Origin: Rhabditoides inermis
Taxonomy: Eukaryota; Nematoda; Chromadorea; Rhabditida; Rhabditidae
DNA: 64,000 bases
Direction: 5' to 3'
NCBI GenBank assembly: GCA_963966185.1
Contig: CAWZYM010000242.1
Coordinates: 538,001-602,000, forward strand
Part shown: positions 11,112-23,205 of the stretch, one piece after another
Layout of the letters: the number at the start of each line of letters is the position of its first letter
Numbering within the stretch: the first letter of the stretch is position 1
Position numbers and translations under genes: made by a program
Notes under the pieces: generated by a model
The model's database searches: none
Told to the model about the DNA's origin: nothing
The model's input: only the letters and a program-made list of their open reading frames with translations

Positions 11112-11475
11112 TTTAAAGGCACACTGGTGTCTTGTTTCTGCCACAACTCCTCATTTTTCACACAAACAAAACGTTTGGCGGTGACAGGAATCGAACCCGC
11201 GAAGATTAGGGTCATAACGCAGCGGACATGCACTAAGCCATGAAGCAAATGTCAAGACGCTGTTTTCTGTTCATTCGCGCTTATGTCTCCGACCTCAGTT
11301 TTTGCAGTGAAGCGTTGGCGGGAAATTCAAATTTTGAGCTGCATTCTTGGCAGTGGCAGAATCGAAAGTAACACAGAATCGTCGTTCTTTCGCAAAAACT
11401 GCTTTTGTGTTAGGTTAATATATGATTTTTAATAATGCTCCGAGTAGAAAATAAGTCGCCACTGTTTCTTTAAAT
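11112..11475 (-). repeat. Dispersed repeat, family R1-like, copy 3
   Basis: It starts TTTAAAGGCACACTGG and ends CCACTGTTTCTTTAAA, the same terminal signature. On the minus strand it carries a clear tRNA-like core: TGGCTTAGTGCATG as A-box and GGGTTCGATTCCTGTC as B-box (about 11171-11250). The interior differs from copies 1 and 2, so a different tRNA-like sequence sits in a related frame. Confidence 0.6.
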
Positions 11476-11639
11476 AATTCTCCAATACGTTTATATTTCT
11501 CCAATACAGTATTCTTCAACGACAAAAGTCACCTACTGTGAACTCTCACTCAGCTACAGTACACTCGCCATCAATTTCACAGTTTCGCAGTAGACCTAAC
11601 ATTCCGTCCATGTTTCCCAGTTTGCCTGTCACACTATTG

Positions 11640-12088
11640 CTACCGTCGCTGATTCTGATTTTCACGTACCTGTACACAGAGTGATGTGTTGATACGTTGA
11701 TCGGTTCCAATTCGGATGCAGCCATCGCCAGACGTTATCTCAGTGAAGTATGCCGAACTACCGTTGTTGGCGATCGGAACATTGCACTTGGTCGCGCTGA
11801 AAATGAAAGTTCTTCACTCGAAACTTTTCCTCTACAAAACAAGCTGACAATGACTCACTCTTTGTAGGGCACGAATCCCAACTGGAACTTGGGCAACGGG
11901 TGGATGGAGTAACACTGGAGATAAATACATAGAGCGGTCTGGCAGAAGCCTTCTGGTGTCATTCTTGCCAGAATGAAGGTGAAAGGGAGCCTTCCCCTTC
12001 TGCTCGCAAGCTCCGCCCCTACCAACCAACGGTCGTCAAGCGAGGATAAAACGGTAACAAACAAGTAGGCAGATACTGTGACTGGCAA
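11640..12088 (-). CDS. Unrecognised small secreted-protein family, paralog 3 (partial)
   Basis: The minus strand reads a hydrophobic N-terminal part (LPVTVSAYLFVTVLSS), then CQTALCIYLQCYS and KFQLGFVPYKE to a donor near 11858. A second exon from about 11798 reads TKCNVPIANNGSSAYFTEI and runs to TAG at 11640-11642. The layout and several positions resemble the genes at 14539-15311 and 17451-18309. No ATG is found at the 5' end. A CAG acceptor lies just upstream of the hydrophobic stretch, so the true start may be in an unseen exon. It may be a pseudogene. Function unknown. Confidence 0.4.
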
Positions 12089-12684
12089 GCAATGTTTTAA
12101 GACTATACTATTCTTTTTTTATTTAAAGAAGGACTCCGGGGAACGTGCCAGCCGGCGCAGAATGGTGCGCTCCAGTGGCACACTGGCGCGTGTCGTCGCG
12201 GCGAGACTAATTTCTCTATTTTCTACCGTGTCTCTGTCACTGGGTCAGCCCTCGTCTTGCGCGGGAAATCAACAGCAGTGAGAGAGAGAGAGAGTGTGCG
12301 TGACTCGCGCGGCTTCTTTCATCTTGTGCCAGCCAAACACAGAATCGATCACCGAAAAGGCGCGAACTCGTCTCGTGGAGGAAAACTCGTATCTCTGTGA
12401 CTGCGCCTGCCCAGCTGATTGGGGGCGGTCTTGCGGCACTGGCAAAATGCCAAAATCTTGCGCCCAAAGTGACCGTCAATAGTATTCGTACAGCCGAAAA
12501 AAATTCGTTATGCAAATTTTGATGAGTAAAAAAATTCTTTCTTCTGTAGATATGTTAAAATCACGATACCCTATAAATTATGACCTCTATTGTTGTTTTC
12601 CGTGGAGGCCTTCTTTAATAAAGTTTTGTACAGAACTTTAGGTTAGCCCGCCTGCTCGTTCGCTCTGTCACATCAAACAATAAG
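12089..12684. other. Gene-poor stretch
   Basis: I see no supportable gene. Frames on the minus strand around 12240-12515 are Ser/Leu-rich and include a short GA run. Nothing resembling a known domain was found. Confidence 0.4.
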
Positions 12685-12900
12685 TTAATTCTCATGAAGC
12701 TGTATAAGTGTTATGTCCTCCCCAATTTGGATTTCGCTAGCCCAGTATGGAATCCGTACCTCAAGATAGATATACGTGCTTTAGAAAAAGTACAACAATA
12801 CTGGACTCGCATAGTATTGTATCGTTGTTACCCAGACAGCCACACGCTTTTCGCAGTATTTCAAGTACAAATCAACGCATGGTAGACAAGGGTCTTTTGG
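12685..12900 (+). pseudogene. CR1-like LINE reverse transcriptase fragment
   Basis: The plus strand reads LYKCYVLPNLDFASPVWNPY followed by LEKVQQYWTRIV, the conserved thumb-region pattern of CR1-type RTs (P.LDYAS.VW...LE.VQ..FTR). It is preceded by RLCHIKQ-like codons in the same phase and soon lost to stops. It is short and inactive. Confidence 0.65.
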
Positions 12901-13009
12901 TCTACAGATCCCCTTCACACTTAACACTATCCGTTACAATTATTTCACTCTTCACGTCGCAAGACATAAGTATATTTATTCTAAAGAAACCCCTCATCCT
13001 CACGTTTTA

Positions 13010-14538
13010 AATCTTTCTATATTCCTTTTTTTGCATTCTACACGTGATTTGTTGTGACATAGATGCTCTTGTCTAGTGCAAGCCTCGCGGCTTCGCAAGT
13101 GATTTCCTCCATCGCTCCTGTCCCTCCCGCGGGCTGGATGAAAGCATTTCCCTATCTACGATGAAACGTGTATAGTGTAGTAGTCAATTGTTTATACATT
13201 ATACTTTTTTTCTTGGTCATAAGCTTTCTCTTATATCTTTGATTGCTTATATTTTTTGTGTGACGCGGATATCATTCTGCATATATATTTTGAAAACAAT
13301 GTTCATTACTGTAAAGTGGAACAAGTGTGCCACGCTTGTTAAGGATGCCGTCAACAATAATTCACTTTTCTGCTCGTTGTTATGTTTCTGTTTTTGGTAC
13401 ATCAAAAATTATGCATTGAAGGTAGCATAATAATTGCTTCATGACAGGAGCAGAGAAGCATACACGTCTCCATTAGATACCACAGACGCACATCATTATT
13501 TTTCTGAAACGGGCCTCATCCTGAATAATGGCCTCCCAACGATTCAAGGATACAGCAGAAAAACACCCACAATACGTGTCATTTTTGCTTTTGTAGAACT
13601 GAACAAAAAACCCTTTTGAAAACAAATCAGAGTCAAACAAGTACAAGATGATTACATGAATCGAGAAAGAACTAAACAATAATGAACCAACGATTTATTT
13701 TGTTACTGTGATAAGTATTTTTATTGAACCTTTTTGCTCAACCCAGTGTTGTGTGTGACATCATCTGATCATGTAGCAACATTCATTGATGAACATATAT
13801 GAAAACAATTAGCAACATATACTCGATAGAGAAAAAGAAAAAGGGGAGAAGGAAAGGAGAAGAGAACGAGGAGAGACTGAATGGGGGAAGAGAGAAAAGG
13901 GAGGGAGGAAGACGGAAAGTAATTAACTTTGGTTGCAATCAGCATCTCACTCCAGAACTTTCTAGGCCATCAAATCACCTTCGTACTTAGTTTTTCATGT
14001 ATTAAGCTGGTGACGATGAAGAAGCATTGACGTCCGGCGAACACGTTGGCAAAGAAGAACTGAGTGACGAGAAGGACCCATTCTACGGAAGTAACTGGCA
14101 GATGATGGTACAACAACCGACACTAACTGATTGCCGGGGTTCACTGTTGGAGTACCATAACTGCATAATGAAGCATGAACAACTTGTCGTGTCGGTAGAA
14201 TGTTTTATCGGAGTGAGCCATAAACTATCGCACATATCACATACACACGCGCTATCACAAGTGTCAAGTATTGAAGATCAAACTGCTAATGAACGAACAT
14301 GTATGCATATCAAGATTACACTCTTCACATCATGAAAAAACGAAAAGAACATCTTTACTAGCATGATGTACTAACAATCGGAGAGAGAGCGGTCGGAGAG
14401 AAGTTCTCTCTCTCTCTCTCTACTGCACTCTTGCATCGGCGACTACGCGAAAATGCGAGAGGTCCCTGAAAGAATCGGCATACATTACGCGGGAAATATG
14501 TAAATATAATACGCGGGATTGAACGTGTGTTAGTTCAC
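13010..14538. other. Long stretch without a supportable gene
   Basis: AT-rich sequence with scattered short frames. One stretch at 14027-14230 (reading TDCRGSLLEYHNCIMKHEQL) looks exon-like but has no clear partners or splice sites. A GA-rich stretch lies at 13830-13920 and a short CT run at 14404-14424. Confidence 0.4.
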
Positions 14539-14964
14539 TCACTCCTTGGTCACGGTGCAGGCACAGTCTTCTCGCACTCCATTCTCTTGGATGCAGGTCA
14601 AAGTGATAGCCTTCAACGACCTCAGCCCAATTCCAGACTTGCCAAACTGAAAATGTGTATCCAGTTACTTAGCTAATACATCTGAGCCGGGTCGCTAACC
14701 CTGATCGAGACTCCCGCTCCTTCGATTGGTTCAACCACGACAGTTTCTTGTTCCGATCCATGCGAGACGAACTCTTGCCCTGTGAACATACTGAAATGCC
14801 TACTATCAGTTACAAAACCAAAAAACACGTAACATCTCGGTTCTCAAGTACAAAAGAAAACTAGAGGTATACCGTATACTTACCCAGTTTCGAAGGATGC
14901 GAACAAAGTGGCGTTGTCTTCATTGCACGACATACTGAAAGAGAGTCGTTTTAATGCAAATATG

Positions 14965-15007
<43 letters not shown>

Positions 15008-15311
15008 CAGAGAGAGAAATGAGAGTAAAGAACTCACGCGATCGCAAAGTATCCTATCTTTTCCATTGGTGTCGTCGCAGAAAGAAGGAACAGGCCTGGC
15101 CTGTTGACGGCTGGAATGTGGTTAATGAGTGGCAGACACGGTTCTACTCACATTCTTTCAGGGTGATTTGTGTGTTTTCAGACTGGGCCCAGTCAGCGTT
15201 GCCTCCTGACAGCAACACATACACCTCCATAACAGAGTCCGTCTCCTCGGAAGTCCGCGCGCCAGCAACGGAGATGACAGAAAAGAGTGCGAGCCGGAGA
15301 ATACAATGCAT
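14539..15311 (-). CDS. Unrecognised small secreted-protein family, paralog 1
   Basis: ATG at 15309-15311 starts a signal peptide (MHCILRLALFSVISVAGA). Exons joined in frame: about 15311-15149, 15098-15038, 14937-14886, 14792-14697 and 14647-14539 (TGA). All introns are GT-AG and short, except the second which holds a (GA)n microsatellite (14966-15002). The mature protein is about 150 residues with a few cysteines: ITLKEC, MSC, LTC and a terminal EDCACTVTKE. The central QETVVVEPIEGAGVSI aligns with QETIVVRAVEQESVAISV in the paralog at 17451-18309, and the tails align too (CACTVTKE against CPCAELKE). It is extracellular by signal peptide. I do not recognise the family. Confidence 0.65.
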
Positions 15312-15414
15312 CTGTGAACAAACAATCAGATTAGAAGTGCGATCGAAACATGGACAGTCAAAAAGGCGAGCACAGTAGGCAAGGAGAAAGAAAGAGAAAA
15401 GTGGGGAGGAGAGA

Positions 15415-16145
15415 GAGGAGCGAGGGAGAGAAAGAGGAGGTGCAGAGAGGGAGGGGGAGAGAGGAAGGGAGGAAAAGAGGAAAAAGGGAGAAAAAGAGGA
15501 GGTGCAGAGAGGGAGGGGAGAGAGGAAGGGAGGAAAAGAGGAAAAAGGGAGAAAAAGAGGAGGTGCAGAGAGGGAGGGGGAGAGAGGAAGGGAGGAAAAG
15601 AGGAAAAAGGGAGAAAAAGAGGAGGTGCAGAGAGGGAGGGGAGAGAGGAAGGGAGGAAAAGAGGAAAAAGGGAGAAAAAGAGGAGGTGCAGAGAGGGAGG
15701 GGGAGAGAGGAAGGGAGGAAAAGAGGAAAAAGGGAGAAAAAGAGGAGGTGCAGAGAGGGAGGGGGAGAGAGGAAGGGAGGAAAAGAGGAAAAAGGGAGAA
15801 AAAGAGGAGGTGCAGAGAGGGAGGGGGAGAGAGGAAGGGAGGAAAAGAGGAAAAAGGGAGAAAAAGAGGAGGTGCAGAGAGGGAGGGGGAGAGAGGAAGG
15901 GAGGAAAAGAGGAAAAAGGGAGAAAAAGAGGAGGTGCAGAGAGGGAGGGGGAGAGAGGAAGGGAGGAAAAGAGGAAAAAGGGAGAAAAAGAGGAGGTGCA
16001 GAGAGGGAGGGGGAGAGAGGAAGGGAGGAAAAGAGGAAAAAGGGAGAAAAAGAGGAGGTGCAGAGAGGGAGGGGGAGAGAGGAAGGGAGGAAAAGAGGAA
16101 AAAGGGAGAAAAAGAGGAGGTGCAGAGAGGGAGGGGGAGAGAGGG
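15415..16145. repeat. 62-bp purine-rich minisatellite, about 12 copies
   Basis: The landmark GGTGCAGAGAGGG recurs at about 15439, 15501, 15562, 15624, 15685, 15747, 15809, 15871, 15933, 15995, 16057 and 16119, giving 61-62 base spacing. Units differ mainly by one G (GGGGGAGAG against GGGGAGAG). The plus strand is almost entirely A and G. It lies upstream of paralog 1. The very long frames through it on both strands are artefacts of the repeat. Confidence 0.95.
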
Positions 16146-16339
16146 AGGAAGCGAAAGAGGAGGTAGGGAGAGAGAGTGAGGAAGAGAGCGGGAATGGCTC
16201 ACTGACTGACAAGCCGCGTATCCTGGGTTACAATTCGTTTGAAAAACGCGGCAATGTTGTATTTTTTGAATCACTTTCATAACAAAAAGTGTTTTGGTGT
16301 TTTCTTATTCTTCAGAAAAAACTAGAGAGGGTAAATGAG

Positions 16340-16890
16340 CAAACTGAGTTATGGTCAAAAAGGCTTACAACCGGGCACACACACCATCGTTTCACACATT
16401 CGTTTGGTCGTCTCCACAGACAGGCAAATGCTCATCAATATCAACACAACTCACGTGAGACCGCTCCTGGAGTAAGGAACGTACGTGTTCAACTTATCGG
16501 ACAAGGCATCCATCGTGCTACTCGAGCGCGTGCAGAACTACTACACACGGGTCGTCTTCGCGTGCACAACGTCACTCGGATTTGACGCGTCGGCAGAACA
16601 ACGCGACGGGGTTTTCCAGCTACACTCTATAGAGAAGCACCGTCAGATCAACGACGTCGTGATATTTTACAAGCTCCTCCATGGCTTCGTGGAATTTGAC
16701 GCATCTATGTAGTTTCTTCCTGTTTGTGACCTATAGGCTCGGTGCTCCTTAACTCGTTCTTCCCAGGGTTAGGCTATCAGTTAGAGAGCGCGTTTGAAAA
16801 TCGTATTAACCTGTTTCGTGATACCATACTAGGCATCACATCAACGACTTAATCTTCCGCCCCCTGGGGGTGGCTTGTCTTGCTACATTC
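16340..16890 (+). pseudogene. CR1-like LINE reverse transcriptase fragment
   Basis: Across two phases the plus strand reads VRPLLEYGTYVFNLSDKASI, LLERVQNYYTRVVF, then LHSIEKHRQINDVVIFYKLL and HGFVEFD. This is the RT thumb and C-terminal pattern seen also at 1327-2100. Frame changes and stops show it is dead. The T-rich sequence to about 17010 may be part of its 3' region. Confidence 0.75.
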
Positions 16891-17450
16891 AAACGGTGGA
16901 TCCCCTTTTGGAGTGTGTTTTGTGTTTTGCTGTATCATCATATATTTTTTTTCTTTTTCCATGTGTTGTTATGCAATCGCATAATGTATTATTTTTATTG
17001 TTATTTCTATTATTATGAGAGAATCACGCCTGCGTACATCACAACGACAATATACAGTCCACCCACAGTCGCACTCGTTTCATGCTACATACTGTCATAC
17101 TGTCATCTCTTGCTGCTGCTCCATCGCTACTCGCCTCTCTTCAACTCTCCCGTTTTATCTTCAAATTCGTTGCGTCCAAGATGAGAGAGAAAGTGTATGT
17201 TTGCTAACAAACAAACAAACAGAACAAGACGAAACATAACAAATGTGTTTACTAGCAGTTAGTAAGTTAGTGATAGAAGCCCTCTATATTCTTTGGTATG
17301 CTACGTGTGTGCCGTTGGTGGCCGCAGTCGTCTAATTCTTCGCCTGAAGAACAATTCGGAAGTCCGCGAGGTCACTGCAATGAACACGTGTCACAGCCGA
17401 TTACATAATGTTGCACAACGTGCGTGAACTAACTAAACATGACTCGTGAC

Positions 17451-17674
17451 TCACTCCTTCAATTCCGCGCAGGGGCAGGATTCTCTCAGGAGGTATTCAA
17501 TCGGCGATCGACATACGATCATAATCGATCGCAGGGTATGCTGCGGAAGACTGAGGTCTCCAAACTAGAAACATTTTCCTTCTCGATTTCGAATAATTTC
17601 ACTGTCGTTATCACTCTCATCACACTCACCGCGCATCCCCTATGTTTCTCTCTCCCCTCTCTCTCCTCTCTCCC

Positions 17675-17720
<46 letters not shown>

Positions 17721-17972
17721 ACCGAGATTGCCACCGACTCTTGTTCCACTGCTCTGACGACAATCGTTTCCTGATTGGTTCGCAGTGACACGAAGTTGGG
17801 TTCAGTTAGCGTGCTGAAAAAAAAAACTTTCAATTTGTGGCCGGCACTGGGAATAATTCAAACTGTCTCACATCGGTTTGAATCCTGCCTGTACATGCTT
17901 GCTTTCGTCCGTACAAGTGGCGCTGAAATAAGGGCTAGAGACGATAAGAGAGAGAGAGAGAGAGAAAGAGGT

Positions 17973-18009
<37 letters not shown>

Positions 18010-18309
18010 ACATGAGTGCCACATATGCCTCCTTTCCGAGCGGGGATTGGGCCGCCAGGTGGTGACGGTCTGCGTTGACAGTTGCTGGATAGAGTTGGGT
18101 GAGAGTGAGGCGACTCGGATGCTGCACTCACACATGCTCAGTGTGAGCTGCGTCTCTTCCGATGCCGCCCACTGCAGATCAACACCTCTCCCCATAGTGA
18201 CGAACAAGTCCATGATGGTCTCCGTGCCGTTCGCCTCCCACTTACCTGTCGCCGCGAATGCGAAGGTAGGCAGCAGGCCCAAGGTAGGCAGAAGGAGAAA
18301 CAAGTTCAT
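17451..18309 (-). CDS. Unrecognised small secreted-protein family, paralog 2
   Basis: ATG at 18307-18309 starts a signal peptide (MNLFLLLPTLGLLPTFAFA). Exons: about 18309-18148, 18076-18018, 17921-17872, then an exon reading TLTEPNFVSLRTNQETIVV (about 17814-17722), and a last exon ending CPCAELKE with TGA at 17451-17453. The order, intron positions and tail match paralog 1 at 14539-15311. The third intron side holds a GA/CT microsatellite (17947-18006), and a CT run at 17640-17710 lies in the fourth intron. The exact limits of the last exon are uncertain. Extracellular by signal peptide; function unknown. Confidence 0.6.
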
Positions 18310-19400
18310 CTGAACACTATCAGAGTACCAACTGTCAGGAAACGCGTCAGAAAACAAATAAATCGCGTGGTTGCTATGTGCAGTATACTGTGGAAATCGT
18401 GGGATGAGGAGTATTATGCGACGAAAGATGGGAGAGGGAGAGGGATAGGGGATGGTTGGCGGGCTGGCAAGACCGCGTAGCCTGGGATACTCCAGCACTG
18501 CCATTCAGAAACAAAACACAATTTATCGATGATAAAATAGAATCTTAAAGGAAATACAATTATTACACTATGTATTGGAGACGTGTGCAAAACTTTAAAA
18601 AGAAGATTTTTGCAACAGTTTTGAATAGTCTTTCACGTTCTTATTAGTCTTGGAATATACATACCACATAGTCTTTCTAGAAGATCAGCTGTCAGACTGG
18701 CGCCAGGTATACTGTATGAGGACCAATTTACCTTGTTTTTCGGTGTCTCGCCAGACGTATCTCGTATATTACTGTTTGTGTGAAAGGATGGTAGGCTACA
18801 GGTGTCTTCGAAGAGCATATTCAATATTCAATACCATCCTGTCTCGACTGCAATGGATTTGTGAATCGTTGTGACGACGTATCAAGTCAAGTCAAGTGTT
18901 TATCCGGAATCGTTATAGCTGAATATGACACTCACAATCACAATGATAGGATAGGAAACATACAGTGGGCCAAGATCTTATGGGCTAACGCCGGGGAAAG
19001 ACAGTAGGGCAGACGAGGTTAGTGGCGGAAGACGATTCTTGATCGATAATTCTCCGATACTTGATCGATAATCTTTCCATAGACCATTAGAGTACCATTG
19101 TTGATGTGGACAGCTCCGGAGACTCCTTTGCTTTGCACATAGTATCTCCTCGCGCCTGAACTGCTTCCACATGAGCTACTTCCCGCCGGCTCAATGGTTG
19201 TCTTGGGAAGGATTCTTGTCGATGCAGCCGATCATTCGGCAGCGGCGGGACAAAATGAAGACCCGACCGCACGCCGCGGGGAAAAGAAGAAGAATATCCC
19301 GTAGCCTTAATTCTCCCAGTATGTGAAAAGGAGGCAACAATGCAATCAAAACTCGACCAATATAACCTATTTATAAAAAGCATAGGAAATTACATAATTG
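18310..19400. other. Intergenic stretch, possible retroelement tail
   Basis: No gene is supportable. The segment from about 18885 (TCAAGTCAAGTGTTTATCCGG) resembles the 3' tails of non-LTR elements, but this is a weak impression. TTGATCGATAAT is repeated at about 19039 and 19060. Confidence 0.3.
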
Positions 19401-22400
19401 CTAGGGGTTCTTGTTGTTGACAGGTTCGGTAGCGGTTCCTAGATGTAGTGCTGGTTCAGAGTCGATAGAGCGTGCCCTTATCGTACTTGACAGACTTGCC
19501 CTGAACACAACACAATACAGTGCACTGACACATAGACTCACTTGTTTGGGTGTCATTTTGAGTGGCACTATCCTTTTCCAGAACACAGCGACTAGTATGA
19601 GTGCGATTCCGAGGGAACATATCTGCATCACCATCACGTACTTGTATCCACTGCGCTGGAACAGCATCCTGCAAAACGTACTATAGTTAGCGGTACACGT
19701 TATGTATAACATTGTTTGTAGTCCAGCATTCACTTTTTATTCGGAAACGTTGCGAGCATTTCACGAAGATGCAAGCATCTCAACTTGTGTAGATTAGAGT
19801 CGTGTGTAGATTGAGGTTTTGCTTACGGCGAAGTCAAAAATAAATCTAGTATGACACACTGATATCGCCGAAAGATAAGACGTTTCAGAGCATAACACAA
19901 AAGCAGACGTATCGCATTATATGAACTTCCGTTCACAAAGCCGGATCAAGTTTTTGGTCGCTTTCGGGTTATCTCCTCTCTAGGCTCTTTCCTACATCTA
20001 TGAAACTCACGTAGCAATGACAGGAGCGATGAACTGTGCAAAGCTGCCTCCGAAAGAGTACAAGCCTTGCATTGCGCCCTAAAACATTATAAAGTGAATT
20101 GAACGCAATCATACCGACACATGCAATCATACCTGCTTCCTAGGTCCGAGAATCTCCGAGTAGAGAGTGCCGGAGGGGGATCCTGTGAACGGGAATCCGA
20201 TTCCGAAGAAGATAATGTAACAGAATAGATACAGCCACATCGGAATACGCACCGACGTCTCACACCTGGAACATTGCAGGTGAGTAGGTGTTGTATTTTA
20301 TTGTAGAGTGCGAACGATCGCTTCGCACTCTCTTTCTCTTTTCACCTCTCTCATAAGGCTACAAGTGTTTCTTGCAGCTCGTTCTTTCGAAATGCTCGTG
20401 CACTTTTAGATTTGATCTCTCGTTCTGATAGCCCACGTACCATGTGTAGCTATCGAGGCATCCTCCGTGCTGCGAGCTATCCTGGTGAGTCGAATTGCCC
20501 ACATGAGGAATGAAATCCAGAGGGCCTACAATGCAAACCATCACAACCACTCTATTCGAGGTGTATCCATTAGTGCGAGATGTTACTAGCAGATCGTAGT
20601 TGTCTGTCTGAGAAAGGACTAGACTGGCGCCGAGAATGAATACGGTAACCACAGAGGGCAGACGATTGTAGTCGCTGTTTTTCGACCACATTCACTCGAT
20701 GCATTGGATAGGTAGGCCAGCGGTCATGGGTTTGAGTGGCGTGTTTATTACTCATTCAGAGAGCGTCAATCAAAACAGGAACAGTGAAATGCTAGTATGG
20801 GGATATGAAGTAAGGGAGCACGATGATGTGAAATCAATTACGAACGTACCATCATAAAACCACCAGGGATAGCAACACACGTGGTAGGCAATGAAAATAA
20901 CGAGACCGAAAACAATCTGTTGACGCTTTTCCCTGGAATAAACACACTCATTTGTTTCACTCTTCTTTCTACTTTCTCCTCTTATCTCCCTCTCTCCTTC
21001 CCCCTCTTTACAACTCCCGCTTCCTTTCTCCCTCTCTCCCTCGCTCTCTCTCTCCCTCCCTCTATCTCTTTCTCTCTCCCTCTCTTTCCTTCTCTCTCCC
21101 TCTTTCACTCTCTCACTCTCTCACTCTCTCTCCCTCCCTCCCTCTTTCTCTCCCTTCTTCTCCCTCCCTCTCTCCCTCTGTCTCACTCTCTCCCTCTGTC
21201 TCACTCTCTCCCTCTGTCTCCTCACCCTCCAACTCACCACTGTCCGATCCTGGTGTACCCTATGAGGAAGTTGCAGAACACGGACACGATACAGGCGGAC
21301 GACTCGATGAATCCATTGTAGAGTACGGATTGCGCGTCCTTCCAGTTGTACATCACAGTAGAGATCGGGGTGGAAATACTGAAAGAACGACGACTGAAGA
21401 AGTAGACAATGCGGGTGATCAATAGAACTCACACTTCAATATTGGTGGATATCATGCTGCACACCACCCACAGATAGATGCAGATGTAGGCGGGGATCTT
21501 GTCGTAGTTCGGAATCACAAAGTTCGGATCGACTGAAATGTCTAGTTGTCTATCGAAATGCTATTTATAGCGATGCTTCGCAACAGTGTCCGCAACATGG
21601 CAAGGTCACGCAGGGCGCGGTCGCACAGACACGAGAGAAACGAATCCGCCCACCATCGCCGTCCTCCTCGTCGATGATGCCAGAGTACTCCTCGTTGAAT
21701 GAGAACATGATGAGAGGGATGCACAGCAGTGGGATGACAGCCATGAGGAAAGCGGGCAGCGTGTACATGTTGAGGATGAGTGCGCCGATCGAGAAACCTG
21801 AGGGCACAGTGGTCAGTCGGACAGTCGGCGCAACAGACACGACACACCCTTCTCTCCCACCGGAGTGAAGCATGCTTGGATGGCAGGCCCGAAGCTGATT
21901 CCCAGCACGAACCCGGCAGTTCCGAAGGAGACTGCCTTGAGGCGGTCCTTGGGAACAGAGGCCTGTGCAGCATACGCACGCAACACAGCTATGTTGCCTG
22001 GAAGAAGAACATGTGAGTGGACAAAAGTTGAGAAGAAATGAAGAACGTTTTAGAGAAAGAAAAATGACTCGCCTGCTCCGAATCCAGTTATGAATCTGGC
22101 TGCAAGCATGAGATACTTGATGTCAACATCGATAGAAGCGAGTAGACCATACAGTACCTAAACTATGCATTCACACGTATTTCTTATCTATAATAAAAAA
22201 AGAAACTTCGTTAGGCGTTAGGCGTAATTCGCCTAGCCAGTGTGTGCATTGATGCTTTTATCTCACTCATCACTACTTGATTGACATACTTCCTCATACC
22301 ATGTTTTGATCTCAAGTGTCGCGGAGATGAAACAATATCCTGTTTCTAGCCTATTCAAGTATTTACAAAAAAAACTACCTGTCCAATAGCCATGAGTACG

Positions 22401-23205
22401 AGTCCGCAGATAGTGGGAGTGGCGGTAGACATGGTCCTCTGATTCCAGTAGCCAAACACTGGATTCGCCTACATGAAACTTGCAAATACAAAATTATCCT
22501 GTCATTTTCTCACCACCGAGCATCCAAAACTGCAAATCGCTACGACCCATCCAAGAAAGTCCATAGTAGATGACTTGTCGAGCTGCATGTAATGTGTTTT
22601 TTTAAATAAATTTTAAATGTATTTTTATAATGTGTTGCATACTGTACTTTGGACGATTTGCGGGGGTTCATAGGCATCACTTGGTATCAGCGTACGGGAG
22701 CGAGTGGGGCAGAGGGTGGGACCGCGTGATCCCCTGCTATCACAAAAATCTAACACCCACAACAATCCGCCAATAAAAGTAGACTAGCGATAAGCGGTTC
22801 CAGACGGGGAGTTTTCAGCACGTTTTGCACACTAATAATAGAGATCAATACAGACATGAGATAAGCGATCTCTTGCAGGCATCAAAGAACGTCAATTCGT
22901 ACAGCACTCACCCCACTGAGGTATGGCCACATGCTCATGTAATAGATGGATATCTGACATCCGACGAGCATCTGCATGGCTATCGAGATCCAGATCGAGC
23001 CCCACGGAGACTGACGGTCGTCCAGGTTGGGAACGACGCTGAAACGGATGGTGGCACTGTACATACACGCATCGCACGCTCACTTCTTCTTCGGGTCGCC
23101 TTTCTCGTCCTCAATTAGTCCTGCCAGTTTGGCGAATTTGTTGTCCTTGAGTGTTGTGACATCTAGAGAGAGCGAGGAGAGGGAACTCGATGAAGTCGAC
23201 TCCAT
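19401..23205 (-). CDS. MFSD8/CLN7-like major facilitator transporter, copy 1
   Basis: ATG at 23203-23205 (MESTSSSSLSSLSLDV, Ser-rich cytoplasmic N-terminus ending DPKK) to TAG at 19401. About 14 exons. The first membrane helices read QMLVGCQISIYYMSMWPYL and LDKSSTMDFLGWVVAICSFG. The SLC MFS signature region follows (FGYWNQRT), then AARFITGFGAGN..LRAY, the motif typical of MFSD8-type proteins. Later come IICYL-type helices and SGTLYSEILGPRKQG, the second family signature. It ends with helix LGIALILVAVFWKRIVPL and a ~60-residue hydrophilic tail. Human MFSD8 (CLN7) is a lysosomal chloride-conducting membrane protein; location and substrate here are inference. One intron uses a GC donor at 22072. 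It is in tandem with copy 2, same strand, about 270 bases apart. Confidence 0.75.
20980..21235. repeat. CT-rich microsatellite in an intron of transporter copy 1
   Basis: About 250 bases of CTCC/CTCT/CTCA units within an intron of the minus-strand gene, so the sense strand is GA-rich. Related GA/CT runs sit in introns of transporter copy 2 at 23700-23752 and 24715-24790. Confidence 0.9.

Noticed and set aside
15144..16280. Very long open frames on both strands (over 280 codons) through 15.4-16.2 kb
   Set aside because: They are produced by the 62-bp purine minisatellite. The translation is periodic Glu/Arg/Gly/Lys or Ser/Leu/Pro, and the frame shifts with unit length.
18885..19010. LINE 3' tail
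   Set aside because: Only a TCAAGTCAAG start suggests it. There is no RT fragment joined to it, so it is noted in the intergenic entry and not called.
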